This document shows positions 42,499-51,096 of a stretch of DNA of 64,000 nt, in pieces. The notes beneath the pieces are model-generated. The model ran no database searches, was not told the DNA's origin, and worked only from the letters and a program-made list of their open reading frames with translations. How positions within the stretch are numbered: position 1 is the stretch's first letter; every line of letters begins with the position of its first letter. Both the position numbers and the translations under genes were made by a program. Source of the stretch: Streptomyces sp. CB02414 (lineage in GTDB: Bacteria > Actinomycetota > Actinomycetes > Streptomycetales > Streptomycetaceae); assembly GCF_001905385.1 (NCBI RefSeq), contig NZ_LIPF01000013.1:85947-149946 (forward strand). The letters are read 5' to 3'.

Positions 42499-44241
42499 AT
42501 GGCCAAACAGAACGTCGCGGAACAGTTCGTCGACATCCTCACCCGTGCCGGAGTCAAGCGCCTCTACGGAGTCGTCGGCGACAGCCTCAACCCGGTCGTG
42601 GACGCCGTGCGCCGCCACTCCGGCATCGAGTGGGTGCACGTGCGGCACGAGGAGACGGCCGCCTTCGCCGCCGGGGCGGAGGCGCAGATCACCGGCAAGC
42701 TCACCGCCTGCGCCGGCTCCTGCGGCCCAGGCAACCTCCACCTCATCAACGGCCTCTACGACGCCCACCGCTCCGCGGCCCCCGTGCTCGCCCTCGCCTC
42801 GCAGATCCCGTCCAGCGAGATCGGCCTCGGCTTCTTCCAGGAGACCCACCCCGACCAGCTCTTCCGCGAGTGCAGCCACTACAGCGAGCTGATCTCCAGC
42901 CCCAAGCAGATGCCCCGGCTGCTCCAGACCGCCATCCAGCACGCCGTCGGCCAGGGCGGCGTCAGCGTCGTCTCGCTGCCCGGCGACATCGCCGACGAGC
43001 CCGCGCCGGAGAAGGCCGCCGAGACCGCACTCGTCACCTCCCGGCCGACCGTACGGCCCGGCGACGAGGAGATCGACCGGCTGGTGCGGCTGATCGACGA
43101 CGCCGACCGGGTCACCCTGTTCTGCGGCGCCGGCACGGCGGGCGCGCACGCCGAGGTGATGGAGTTCGCCGGGAAGATCAAGTCCCCGGTCGGGCACGCC
43201 CTGCGGGGCAAGGAGTGGATCCAGTACGACAACCCGTACGACGTGGGGATGAGCGGGCTGCTCGGGTACGGCGCCGCCTACGAGGCCACCCACGAGTGCG
43301 ACCTGCTGATCCTGCTCGGCACGGACTTCCCGTACAACGCCTTCCTGCCCGACGACGTGAAGATCGCCCAGATCGACGTCCGGCCCGAGCACCTGGGCCG
43401 GCGCTCCAAGCTGGACCTCGCGGTGTGGGGCGACGCGAAGGAGACCCTGCGCTGCCTGATCCCGCGGGTGAAGGAGAAGAAGAGCCGCCGCTTCCTCGAC
43501 CGGATGCTGAAGAAGCACGCGGATGCGCTGGAGGGCGTCGTCAAGGCGTACACCCGCAAGGTCGACAAGCACGTCCCGATCCACCCCGAGTACGTGGCCG
43601 CCGTGCTGGACGAGATGGCCGACGACGACGCCGTGTTCACCGTCGACACCGGCATGTGCAATGTCTGGGCCGCCCGCTACATCCAGCCCAACGGCAAGCG
43701 CCGCGTCATCGGCTCCTTCTCGCACGGTTCGATGGCGAACGCGCTGCCCATGGCGATCGGCGCCCAGTTCACCGACCGGCGCCGGCAGGTCGTGTCGATG
43801 TCCGGCGACGGCGGGTTCACGATGCTGATGGGTGACTTCCTTACCCTCGTCCAGCACGACCTGCCGGTGAAGGTTGTGCTCTTCAACAACTCCTCGCTCG
43901 GCATGGTCGAGCTGGAGATGCTGGTCGCGGGCCTGCCCTCGCACGGCGTGGCCAACACCAACCCCGACTTCGCCGCCGTCGCCGAGGCCTGCGGCGCCTT
44001 CGGGGTGCGGGTGGAGAAGCCGAAGGACCTGGCCGGGGCGCTGAAGGCCGCGTTCAAGCACAAGGGGCCGGCCCTGGTCGACGTCGTCACCGACCCCAAC
44101 GCCCTGTCCATCCCGCCGAAGATCAGCGCCGACATGGTCACCGGCTTCGCGCTGTCCGCCTCCAAGATCGTGCTGGACGGCGGCGTCGGGCGGATGCTCC
44201 AGATGGCCCGCTCGAACCTGCGGAACGTGCCGCGCCCGTGA
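42499..44241 (+). CDS. poxB: Thiamine-diphosphate pyruvate dehydrogenase / oxidase-type enzyme
   Basis: A 580-residue ThDP enzyme of the PoxB (pyruvate:quinone oxidoreductase) type. N-terminal PYR domain with VKRLYGVVGDSLNPVVDAV and HEETAAFAAGAEAQ (the catalytic Glu of the ThDP aminopyrimidine site, about 50); central FAD-related domain; C-terminal PP domain with MSGDGGFTMLMGDFLTLVQHDLPVKVVLFNNSSLGM (GDG-x24-N ThDP/Mg motif, about 434-465). Converts pyruvate to acetate and CO2, passing electrons to the quinone pool. Sits 28 bases after the PP2C-like gene, so possibly co-transcribed. Confidence 0.94.
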   Translation: MAKQNVAEQFVDILTRAGVKRLYGVVGDSLNPVVDAVRRHSGIEWVHVRHEETAAFAAGAEAQITGKLTACAGSCGPGNLHLINGLYDAHRSAAPVLALASQIPSSEIGLGFFQETHPDQLFRECSHYSELISSPKQMPRLLQTAIQHAVGQGGVSVVSLPGDIADEPAPEKAAETALVTSRPTVRPGDEEIDRLVRLIDDADRVTLFCGAGTAGAHAEVMEFAGKIKSPVGHALRGKEWIQYDNPYDVGMSGLLGYGAAYEATHECDLLILLGTDFPYNAFLPDDVKIAQIDVRPEHLGRRSKLDLAVWGDAKETLRCLIPRVKEKKSRRFLDRMLKKHADALEGVVKAYTRKVDKHVPIHPEYVAAVLDEMADDDAVFTVDTGMCNVWAARYIQPNGKRRVIGSFSHGSMANALPMAIGAQFTDRRRQVVSMSGDGGFTMLMGDFLTLVQHDLPVKVVLFNNSSLGMVELEMLVAGLPSHGVANTNPDFAAVAEACGAFGVRVEKPKDLAGALKAAFKHKGPALVDVVTDPNALSIPPKISADMVTGFALSASKIVLDGGVGRMLQMARSNLRNVPRP

Positions 44242-44318
44242 CCGGCGGCACGGCCGTCGTGGGGGACTCCGGCGAATCGAGATGACTGCCCGGGGTCCGA
44301 ACGGGCAAGGCTTCCCCC

Positions 44319-44768
44319 GTGAAGTTGTTCGAGCAGGGAGGGAACGACATCAGCACGTCGACGGGGGACAGGGAAAGGAAGGCGGTGCCGGAGCTCAGGC
44401 AACGACTCGGACGGGCGGACCTGCGGGCGGTGCCCGAGGCCCGGCGGGCCCTGCGCGAGCTGCTGCGGCACTGGGGCGGGCCCGGACGGTCGGAGATCGC
44501 GGAGCTGCTCACCAGCGAGCTCGTCACCAACGCCCTCGTCCACACCGACGACGGCGCGGTCCTGACCGCCACGGTCGGGCCGAGGGCGCTGCGGGTCGAG
44601 GTGCGGGACCGCGCCGACGGACTGCCCCGGCCGCGCACGCCGCGCCCGGAGGAGAGCACCGGCGGCCGGGGCCTGCTCCTCGTGCAGTCCCTCGCGGACG
44701 ACTGGGGCGTGCGGCCCTGCGGGACGGGAAAGTCGGTCTGGTTCGAGCTGGACGCCGAGGCGGCGTGA
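44319..44768 (+). CDS. HATPase_c_2 anti-sigma-like ATP-binding protein
   Basis: A 149-residue GHKL ATPase, RsbW/SpoIIAB-like: N box IAELLTSELVTNALVHTDDG (about 68-87), G1 VEVRDRADGLP (about 96-106), G2 STGGRGLLLVQSLADDWG (about 117-134). GTG start. No partner gene next to it in this window apart from the STAS gene at 12489 far upstream. A perfect hairpin follows the stop. Confidence 0.92.
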   Translation: MKLFEQGGNDISTSTGDRERKAVPELRQRLGRADLRAVPEARRALRELLRHWGGPGRSEIAELLTSELVTNALVHTDDGAVLTATVGPRALRVEVRDRADGLPRPRTPRPEESTGGRGLLLVQSLADDWGVRPCGTGKSVWFELDAEAA

Positions 44769-44796
44769 CGGGCCGCCGGGAGCCCGGCGGCCCGTC
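44767..44796. terminator. Perfect 14-base-pair bidirectional terminator
   Basis: GACGGGCCGCCGGG at 44767-44780 is complementary to CCCGGCGGCCCGTC at 44783-44796 around a two-base loop. It lies exactly between the stop of the ATP-binding gene (+) and that of the DUF2637 gene (-, 44811), serving both. Confidence 0.88.
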
Positions 44797-44810
44797 AGAC
44801 CTGACCGCGA

Positions 44811-45863
44811 CTAACCGAACTGCTGCTCCAGGTCCTTGAGCTTGCGCTCCAGGGAGTCCAGCCGCGGCAGGGCCTGTGTGTCGTCCTCCGCGGTGAGGTC
44901 GACGGTGACCGGGTCAGCTCCGTTCCGCACGGGCTGCAAGGAGGGCCGCCGGCGTACGGGCAGGGGCTCCGGGGCCGATATGGCAGGCTCCGCGGTGGCC
45001 CGCTCGGTGCCGCGCTCCACCTGCTGCACCTCGACCTCGACCTGCCGGCCGCCCCGCCCGGGGAAGCCCCGGTGGCCGTGGCCCCGGCTGATCGCCTTGA
45101 GCTGGGCCCGCTCCAGCCGCTCCTGCTCGCGCCGGCGCTGCTTGGCCTCCTCCTTCTTGCGCATGTCGTCGCGCACCTCCTCGACGGCCTCGTCGAGGCT
45201 GCGCACGCCCTCCAGGAGCATCAGCGACCAGGCGCGGTAGGTCTCGCGCGGGGCCCGCAGCCAGCGCACCATGCGGATCTGCGGCAGCGGGCGGGGCACC
45301 AGGCCCTGCTCGCGCAGCGCGGCCCGGCGGGTCTGCTTCAGGGCGCGGTCGAACAGGACCGCCGCCGACAGGGACATGCCCGCGAAGAAGTGCGGGGCAC
45401 CCGCGTGACCGATGCCGCGGGGCGCGTGCACCCAGTTGAACCACGCCGCCGCGAACGCGAAGGTCCACACGAGTATGCGGGAGCCGAGGGCGGCGTCACC
45501 GTGACTGGCCTCGCGCACCGCGAGGACGGAGCAGAACATCGCCGCCCCGTCGAGCCCGAACGGGACCAGGTACTGCCAGCCGCCGCTCAGGCCGAGGTTC
45601 TGCTCGCCGAAGCCGACCAGACCGTGGAAGGAGAGCGCCGCGGCGACCGCGGCACAGCAGAAGAGCAGGACATAGGAGACGCTGCCGTAGAGGGCTTCCT
45701 TGCGCCTGCGCCGCTCCTCCATGCGCTCCCACGAGTCGTCCGCGCCCTCGTCCTTCCCCGAGGAACGCTTGCCTCGCGCGAGCACCGCCACCGCCGCCAG
45801 CATGCCCAGGAGCAGCACGGCGCCCGGAAGCAGCCAGTTCAGCGATATGTCGGTCAATCTCAT
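44811..45863 (-). CDS. DUF2637 membrane protein
   Basis: A 350-residue protein. One hydrophobic segment starts at about residue 10 (WLLPGAVLLLGMLAAVAVLA), followed by three to four more from about 58 to 165 (SYVLLFCCAAVAAALSFHG, LVPFGLDGAAMFCSVLAV, LVWTFAFAAAWFNWVHAP, the DUF2637 core). From about 230 on it is charged, with coiled-coil potential (EEVRDDMRKKEEAKQRRREQERLERAQ) and ends LERKLKDLEQQFG. Homologues on Streptomyces plasmids are the SpdB-type spread proteins; a chromosomal role is not known. ATG with AAGGGA upstream. Confidence 0.88.
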   Translation of the reverse strand: MRLTDISLNWLLPGAVLLLGMLAAVAVLARGKRSSGKDEGADDSWERMEERRRRKEALYGSVSYVLLFCCAAVAAALSFHGLVGFGEQNLGLSGGWQYLVPFGLDGAAMFCSVLAVREASHGDAALGSRILVWTFAFAAAWFNWVHAPRGIGHAGAPHFFAGMSLSAAVLFDRALKQTRRAALREQGLVPRPLPQIRMVRWLRAPRETYRAWSLMLLEGVRSLDEAVEEVRDDMRKKEEAKQRRREQERLERAQLKAISRGHGHRGFPGRGGRQVEVEVQQVERGTERATAEPAISAPEPLPVRRRPSLQPVRNGADPVTVDLTAEDDTQALPRLDSLERKLKDLEQQFG

Positions 45864-46032
45864 CTGGGGTCCCTTGCCTTGGGATAGGGCGTAACGCCCG
45901 CCATGGTGGCCCAAAGCCGGCGGTCCTCAGGGGGTTTCGGGGCAAGAGGCCGCCAAGGAAGCGAGAGGGGGCGCCCAGGGCGGGGTTCTGCTCGAACTGC
46001 CTTGCAGGAGACGGGAGATGAGTTCGATTAAG

Positions 46033-46050
46033 ACCACCCGTGCGGGTGGT
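46033..46050. terminator. Small hairpin with GGTT tail
   Basis: ACCACCCG and CGGGTGGT pair perfectly around a two-base TG loop, followed by TCC. It lies downstream of the FhuF-like gene (-, stop 46083), oriented as a terminator for it, or upstream of the DUF2637 gene. Strength uncertain. Confidence 0.5.
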
Positions 46051-46082
46051 TCCGGGGGAAGTACCTGCGCTGCGCGGGCGGC

Positions 46083-46928
46083 TCAGCCCGCCGTGGCGAG
46101 CAGCTTGCCGACGCGGTCCGCGTCGCAGGTGCGCGGGCAGGTCGCGCAGGTGTCCTCGGGGCGCACCGTGTAGAACATGCAGCAGCTCGCACGGTCCCGG
46201 GTGTGCAGCGGTTCGCCGTCCGGTCCGGTCAGCTCACGGAACGCCGCGTCGCCGACGTACGGCTTGGTCGCGCCCGGCAGCAGCAGCTCCAGCTCGTGCC
46301 GGGCCCGCTCCTGCTCGCCGAGCAGATGGGCGACGTACCAGAGGCCCTCGACGACCTCGTCGGTCGCCATGCCCCACAGGGCGCGTCCGCGCCGCCGCAT
46401 CCGGGGGCCGAATCCGGCCAGCACCGGCTCCAGGTGCTCGGCGACCGCCGCCCGCACCTCCACCCGCAGCGCCTCCTCGTCGGCGACCACGCGGGCCCCG
46501 GGCAGGGCGGCGGCCGGGTCGCCGGGCAGGCAGGCGAAGCCGGCGGGGCGCACGGCCATCCGGCCGAGGGGCAGGCCGGCGGCGGAGCGGTCGTAGGCGA
46601 CGTGGGTGGCGGGGTAGCGGGGCACCCGGCGGTGCAGGAACCACGGCACGGTGATCAGCAGGCAGGCCGGCCACGCGTACCGGTGCAGCCCGAAGCTCGC
46701 CACGACGTCCGGGCGGGCCCGCTGCCCGTAGTCCCGCAGCACCTGGGCGTCGTCCCAGGCGAGGAACGCCTCCAGCTCCGCGCCGCCCGCGGCGAGCGAG
46801 CCGGCCGCGACCCAGCCGCCGCCGGCCGGGACCTGGCCGGCCGGGTCCAGTTCGGTGACGCCCAGCCCCGGAAGGACCTCGGTCAGGCGCGCGTAGGCGT
46901 CCGTGAGGGCCGTGCGGGTGACAGGCAT
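46083..46928 (-). CDS. FhuF-like (2Fe-2S) ferric-siderophore reductase-like protein
   Basis: A 281-residue protein with a C-terminal cysteine cluster ASCCMFYTVRPEDTCATCPRTC (C-C-x10-C-x2-C, FhuF_C signature) that in E. coli FhuF binds a 2Fe-2S cluster used to reduce ferric siderophores. N-terminal part (LPGLGVTELDPAGQVPAGGGWVAAGSLAAGGAELEAFLAWDDAQV) matches FhuF-type or IucA/IucC-related transport/reduction domains loosely. Upstream iron box at 46967-46985 implies iron-dependent repression. Divergent from the GntR gene. Two in-frame starts (GTG at 46946, ATG at 46928); ATG preferred. Confidence 0.85.
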   Translation of the reverse strand: MPVTRTALTDAYARLTEVLPGLGVTELDPAGQVPAGGGWVAAGSLAAGGAELEAFLAWDDAQVLRDYGQRARPDVVASFGLHRYAWPACLLITVPWFLHRRVPRYPATHVAYDRSAAGLPLGRMAVRPAGFACLPGDPAAALPGARVVADEEALRVEVRAAVAEHLEPVLAGFGPRMRRRGRALWGMATDEVVEGLWYVAHLLGEQERARHELELLLPGATKPYVGDAAFRELTGPDGEPLHTRDRASCCMFYTVRPEDTCATCPRTCDADRVGKLLATAG

Positions 46929-46966
46929 GCGGGACCACCGATCCACGTCGGAACGAACGGACAGCT

Positions 46967-46985
46967 TGAGGTAAGCCTTACCTTA
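46967..46985. promoter_or_regulatory. Iron box (DmdR/IdeR-type)
   Basis: On the minus strand the 19 bases read TAAGGTAAGGCTTACCTCA, an inverted repeat matching the DtxR-family consensus TTAGGTTAGGCTAACCTAA at 15 of 19 positions. It is 39 bases upstream of the FhuF-like ATG, overlapping the expected promoter, so that gene should be repressed by iron-loaded DmdR. It may influence the divergent GntR gene too. Confidence 0.85.
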
Positions 46986-47032
46986 CCGAAGATCCTCGGG
47001 ATTTGAACTGGCGGCCGGTGCCTTTATGGTGC

Positions 47033-47063
47033 TTGACGGACAAGTGACAACCCGCCGTAATGA
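47033..47063 (+). promoter_or_regulatory. Probable promoter of the GntR gene
   Basis: TTGACG at 47033-47038 followed after about 18-19 bases by TAATGA at 47058-47063, resembling HrdB-type -35/-10 boxes. It would give a leader of about 27 bases with AGGAGG just ahead of the GTG at 47097. Confidence 0.5.
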
Positions 47064-47096
47064 CCTCAAGTACCGACACGTCCCTCAGGAGGACCC

Positions 47097-47996
47097 GTGA
47101 AGCCGAGCGCGCAGGGGCCCGGGGGCACGGGAACGGGGACGGGGCGCGTCCGGGCCGTAGGGCCGGACGAACCGGCGGGAGCGTCCGGAGCGGTGCGGGT
47201 CCCGGCGCAGCCCGGTGCCGCGGACGTGAACCGGGAGCAGCGGGACCAGGGCCGGGACGGTGGTGAGCGCCGGGACCGTGGTGACGGTCGGGTCCGTGGT
47301 GCCGGGGAGCCGGGCGGGGCCGTGCGCGGTGAGCACACGCACAGCGAACCCCCCGCGCCCCGGCCGCGTGTCCTCGTCCAGCGCTCCTCCGTGCGCGGTC
47401 AGGTACTCGACGCCCTGCGCGACGCGCTGATGGCCGGGGAGCTGCGGCCCGGCGAGGTCTACTCGGCGCCCGCGCTCGGGGAACGGTTCGGCGTCTCGGC
47501 CACGCCCGTGCGCGAGGCCATGCAGCAGCTGGCCGTGGAGGGCGCCGTCGAGGTCGTCCCCAACCGCGGCTTCCGCGTCGTCCGGCGCGGCGACCGGGAA
47601 CTGGCCGAGCTCGCCGAGGTCCGGGCGCTGCTGGAGGTCCCGGTCTGGCTCCGCCTGGCCCGTACGGTGCCCGCCGAGCGGTGGGCGCGGCTGCGGCCCC
47701 TCGCCGAGGCCACCGTCCGGGCCGCGTCCTCCGGCTGCCCGGCGACCTACGCCGAGGCCGACCGCGCCTTCCACCGCGTGGTGCTCTCGCTCGCCGGCAA
47801 CGAGCAGCTCGTCGGCGTCGCCGGCGACCTGCACCGTCGCGCCCAGTGGCCGAGGGCCGGAACCCCCGCGGGGCGGGGGCGGGCCGATCTGATCGCCGAC
47901 GCGCACGAACACACGGCACTGCTGGACGCGCTGATCGCCGGCGACCAGGACGTGGTGCGGGCCCTGGTGGGGGAGCACTTCGGCGCGACGCCATGA
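47097..47996 (+). CDS. GntR-family regulator with FCD domain and long low-complexity N-terminus
   Basis: A 299-residue regulator. The first 90 residues are Gly/Arg/Pro-rich with charged repeats (QRDQGRDGGERRDRGDGRVRG), unusual for GntR. The wHTH lies at about 95-160 (VRGQVLDALRDALMAGELRPGEVYSAPALGERFGVSATPVREAMQQLAVEGAVEVVPNRGFRVVRR), then an FCD ligand-binding domain with RAFHRVVLSLAGNEQL and the metal-binding His pattern (AFHR ... AHEHTALLDALIAGD). GTG with CAGGAGG in front. Ligand unknown. Confidence 0.93.
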   Translation: MKPSAQGPGGTGTGTGRVRAVGPDEPAGASGAVRVPAQPGAADVNREQRDQGRDGGERRDRGDGRVRGAGEPGGAVRGEHTHSEPPAPRPRVLVQRSSVRGQVLDALRDALMAGELRPGEVYSAPALGERFGVSATPVREAMQQLAVEGAVEVVPNRGFRVVRRGDRELAELAEVRALLEVPVWLRLARTVPAERWARLRPLAEATVRAASSGCPATYAEADRAFHRVVLSLAGNEQLVGVAGDLHRRAQWPRAGTPAGRGRADLIADAHEHTALLDALIAGDQDVVRALVGEHFGATP

Positions 47997-48041
47997 GCGC
48001 TCCCCCGGGAAAGGGCGGACCCCCAGGGAAGGGCGGGCCGC

Positions 48042-50384
48042 CTACGACACCTCCTGCCGTTCCGCGCGGCTCGCCGGCACCGTCTTCTCCGTGGTCCGTC
48101 CCTTGCGGCGGGAGCGACGGGACCCGTTGCCGCGGTCGTACATCTCGATGGCCAGCGGCGACGCGGTGAACACCGAGGAGTACGTCCCGACCCCGACGCC
48201 GATCAGCAGCGCGAGCGCGAAGTCGGTCAGCGAGTCCTCGGCCAGCAGGGCCAGCGAGGCGAGGATGAGCACCGCGCCCATACCGGTGTTGACCGTGCGC
48301 GGCAGGGTCTGCAGGATCGCCAGGTTGGTGAGCCGGGCGAACGGCGTCTTGCGGTCCTTGCCGGCGAGCAGCTCCCGGACGCGGTCGAAGAGGACCACCG
48401 AGTCGTTGACCGAGTAGCCGATCACGGTCAGCAGCGCGGCCAGGAACACCCCGTCGATCGGCTTGCCCAGCCACGCGAAGACACCGACCAGGATGACCAC
48501 GTCGTGGGCGAGCGCGCTCACCGCCGCCGTACCGAACAGCAGCCGGAAACGGACGGCGAGATACAGCAGCTGTGCGCCGAGGGCCAGGCCCAGGGCGATC
48601 AGGGCGTCCCGCCGCAGCTCCTCGCCGAGGCTGGGACCGATCAGCTCGTCGCGGACCTTCTCGGTCTCACCGCCCAGCCCGCCCACGGTCTCGGTGACCT
48701 TCTCCGCCTCGGCGTCGGTCAGCTCCTCGGTGCGTACCGACAGGTCGCCGTCGCCGGAGGACTGGACGACGGCGCGGGGGAAGCCCGCGTCGGCGAGGGC
48801 GTCCCGGGCCCGGTCGGCGTCGACCTGGGTGGCCGTGGAGTACTCGATCAGCCGTCCGCCGGTGAACTCGATGCCGAAGTCGAGCCCGCGGACCAGGATG
48901 CCGGAACCGGCCACCACCATGACCAGCGCGGAGGCGGCCAGCCAGCGGCGGGGCCGGCGCATCAGGAACGGGTCGCGGCGCAGCAGCGCGTCCCGGACCG
49001 GGCCGGTCGTCGAGATGCCGGTGATGTGGGGACGGCGGAAGACCGCCGGGCGGCTCGCGGCGAACTCGGCTAGCACCCGGGTGATCACCAGGGCGCTGAC
49101 CATGGAGGCGAGGACACCGATGCCCAGGGTGACGCCGAAGCCCTTCACCGGGCCGGAGGCCAGGAAGAAGAGCAGGGCGGCGGCGATCAGCGTGGTGATG
49201 TTGGAGTCGGCGATCGCGCTGAAGGCGCTGCGGAAACCGGCGGTCAGCGAGGAGCGGGTGCTCGGGCGGGTCCGGGAGGCCTGTTCCTCGCGGGCGCGTT
49301 CGAAGACGAGGACGTTGGCGTCCACCGCCATGCCGATGGCCAGCACGAAGCCCGCCAGGCCGGGCAGGGTGAGGGTGGCGCCGACCGCGGCCAGCGCGGC
49401 GTAGGAGATCAGGCCGTAGCAGAGCAGGGCCACGGTCGCGAGGGCGCCCATCAGCCGGTAGACGACGATGATGAACAGCGCGGTGAGCGCGGTGCCGATG
49501 ACGGCGGCCCAGGCACCGGCCGAGATGGCCTCGTCGCCCAGGGTCGCGCCGATGGTGCGCTGCTCGATGGTCTCGACCGGCACGGGCAGGGCGCCGCCCT
49601 TGACGAGCAGTGCCAGTTCGCGGGCCTCGGCGTCGTCGAAGGAGCCGGTGATCTGGGTGGAGCCGCCGGCGATGCCCGCCCCGCAGGCCACCGAGGGGTC
49701 GACCTGCGGCGAGGAGATGATCTTGTTGTCGAGCACGATGGCGACCCGGCGCTGCGGGTCGCCGGCCGGGTGACAGGCGGCCTCGCCGGTCACCTTCGCC
49801 CAGCGGTCGCCGCCCGCGTCCTTGAAGTCCACGGTGACGAGCCAGCCGGCGCCGCCCTGCTGGTCGAAGCGGGCGTCGGCGCCCTTGACGTCCTCACCGG
49901 TGAGCGAGGCGGCCTTCAGCCGCAGGGGCTGTCCGTCCTCGTCGGGCAGGACGCGCTCGCCTTCCGCACCGGACTCCGATCCGGGGTCCTTCTCGGTGCT
50001 CTCCGCCGCACCGAGCACCGAGTGGACGGTGAGCTGCGCGGTGCGGCCCAGCACGTCGGCGGCCTGCTTCGGGTCCTGGACGCCGGGCAGCTCGACGACG
50101 ATCCGGTTGTCACCGGAGCGGACGATGGTCGGTTCCGCGACGCCGAGCGCGTCGATGCGGCCGCGCAGCACCTCCACGGTGCGGTCGGTGGCCTCGCGGT
50201 CGGCCTCGGTGGTCTCGGTGGACTTGGTCTCCAGCACGATCTGGGTGCCGCCGCGCAGGTCGAGCCCGAGGCGGACCGGCATGGTCAGGGCGATGGCCAC
50301 GGCGCCGGCCATCACGAGGAGGGCGACGAGCGCCCGGCCCCTCAGGGAGTTGGGGCGGGAGCGGGGACGGGAACGTTTCAACAC
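48042..50384 (-). CDS. secDF: SecDF fusion protein translocase accessory subunit
   Basis: A 780-residue fusion of SecD (about 1-450) and SecF (about 460-740). SecD: GLDLRGGTQIVLET (about 41-55), the P1 domain, and GTALTALFIIVVYRLMGALA plus the ALAAVGATLTLPGLAGFVLAIGMAVDANVLVFER helix (about 300-365); SecF: DFGIEFTGGRLIEY and the corresponding AVNTGMGAVLIL and VIGYSVNDSVVLFDR (DSVV) helix. These use the proton gradient to pull exported proteins out. Streptomyces also carry separate secD and secF near apt, so this is probably a second system. GTG with GGAGG upstream. The exported-protein gene starts 663 bases behind it on the same strand. Confidence 0.97.
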   Translation of the reverse strand: MLKRSRPRSRPNSLRGRALVALLVMAGAVAIALTMPVRLGLDLRGGTQIVLETKSTETTEADREATDRTVEVLRGRIDALGVAEPTIVRSGDNRIVVELPGVQDPKQAADVLGRTAQLTVHSVLGAAESTEKDPGSESGAEGERVLPDEDGQPLRLKAASLTGEDVKGADARFDQQGGAGWLVTVDFKDAGGDRWAKVTGEAACHPAGDPQRRVAIVLDNKIISSPQVDPSVACGAGIAGGSTQITGSFDDAEARELALLVKGGALPVPVETIEQRTIGATLGDEAISAGAWAAVIGTALTALFIIVVYRLMGALATVALLCYGLISYAALAAVGATLTLPGLAGFVLAIGMAVDANVLVFERAREEQASRTRPSTRSSLTAGFRSAFSAIADSNITTLIAAALLFFLASGPVKGFGVTLGIGVLASMVSALVITRVLAEFAASRPAVFRRPHITGISTTGPVRDALLRRDPFLMRRPRRWLAASALVMVVAGSGILVRGLDFGIEFTGGRLIEYSTATQVDADRARDALADAGFPRAVVQSSGDGDLSVRTEELTDAEAEKVTETVGGLGGETEKVRDELIGPSLGEELRRDALIALGLALGAQLLYLAVRFRLLFGTAAVSALAHDVVILVGVFAWLGKPIDGVFLAALLTVIGYSVNDSVVLFDRVRELLAGKDRKTPFARLTNLAILQTLPRTVNTGMGAVLILASLALLAEDSLTDFALALLIGVGVGTYSSVFTASPLAIEMYDRGNGSRRSRRKGRTTEKTVPASRAERQEVS

Positions 50385-50459
50385 GGGCCTCCGGCAGGCA
50401 TGCCACGGCAGCGGCCCAGCGCGGCCGCGGCGAGAGAAGGAATGGGATGTACGGGTGCC

Positions 50460-51047
50460 TCAGGTGCCGGAGGAGGCGGGAGGCGCCCGTCCGCGGTCGT
50501 GGCTCGTGCGGCCGGGGGAGACGGACACGGAGCCGGACGGCGCCGTGGTCCGCCGGTGAGCGGCGGGGGCGACGCCCGTCGGGCGCGTGGCCGTCGCGAG
50601 GCGGTCCGGGGGCGCCGTACGCTCCCCGAGGTGGTCGTGCCTGGCCCTGGCCTGGGTGGCACAGGAGGTGGCGCAGCCGTCGTCGGCGTGGAAACCGGTG
50701 TCCGGGTGGGGGACGGTCGTCGCCGCGGGGACCGTTCCCGGCAGGGCTAGGGGGTGTCGTTTGGATCCTGCCGGGGTCGCGGGGTCTGGCACGCACATCT
50801 GCCGCGTTGTCGTCGGTTGCCAGGGCTCCGCCCTGTCGCCCTTCTCCGCCTTGCAGCTGCACGCACCAGACCCCGCTCGGGTCGACTGCAAGGCACCGTT
50901 ACTTGGAGCCGGCCTGATCCAAACGACACCCCCTAGGCCCGCACCGGCCAGTGGACCGGCCGGGACCAGGGTCAGCAGGACGGCCAGCAGCGCGGTGAGC
51001 GTCGCGGCGAGGCGGTGACCGGGGGCGGTGCGAGGTGTGGAGCGCAT
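50460..51047 (-). CDS. Exported Pro/Thr/Ser-rich protein whose gene holds an in-frame palindromic element
   Basis: A 195-residue ORF: signal peptide MRSTPRTAPGHRLAATLTAL ... GPLAGAG (about 1-37, Ala-x-Ala-like cleavage), then about 63 residues encoded by the element at 50747-50936 (GGVVWIRPAP ... GSKRHPLAL), and a final 95-residue basic, Thr/Pro/Ser-rich part that includes CATSC. With a CTAG duplication counted, the insertion adds 186 bases (62 codons), so the frame continues. The uninterrupted version would be about 133 residues. No family recognised. Between secDF and the two-component pair, all on the minus strand. May be non-functional now. Confidence 0.65.
   Translation of the reverse strand: MRSTPRTAPGHRLAATLTALLAVLLTLVPAGPLAGAGLGGVVWIRPAPSNGALQSTRAGSGACSCKAEKGDRAEPWQPTTTRQMCVPDPATPAGSKRHPLALPGTVPAATTVPHPDTGFHADDGCATSCATQARARHDHLGERTAPPDRLATATRPTGVAPAAHRRTTAPSGSVSVSPGRTSHDRGRAPPASSGT
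50747..50936. mobile_element. Palindromic MITE-like element, copy B, inside a gene
   Basis: A 190-base element with perfect 21-base terminal inverted repeats beginning CTAGGGGGTGTCG (50747-50767 and 50916-50936). If CTAG is a target duplication, the mobile part is 182 bases. Inner inverted repeat GCGGGGTCTGG (50779-50789) / CCAGACCCCGC (50866-50876). Core blocks 50786-50821 and 50844-50878 match copy A (6702-6924). It has no gene of its own; it lies in frame within the exported-protein gene on the minus strand. Confidence 0.88.
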
Positions 51048-51096
51048 GCACCGTCCCTTTTCGTGTGGTCGGCGGGTGGGCGGTCGGCTGGGCGGG

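Noticed and set aside
32896..44241. A secondary-metabolite cluster based on the oxidase, radical SAM and PoxB genes
   Set aside because: No scaffold-forming enzyme, carrier protein or precursor peptide is present; the genes look like housekeeping and repair.
45990..46050. tRNA-like TTCGATT sequence
   Set aside because: No matching T-stem, acceptor stem or anticodon arm can be drawn.
46018..46173. 51-codon ORF with a GGAGAC ribosome-like site downstream of DUF2637
   Set aside because: Third positions are often T or A, it overlaps the end of the FhuF-like gene in antisense, and its start contains the hairpin at 46033.
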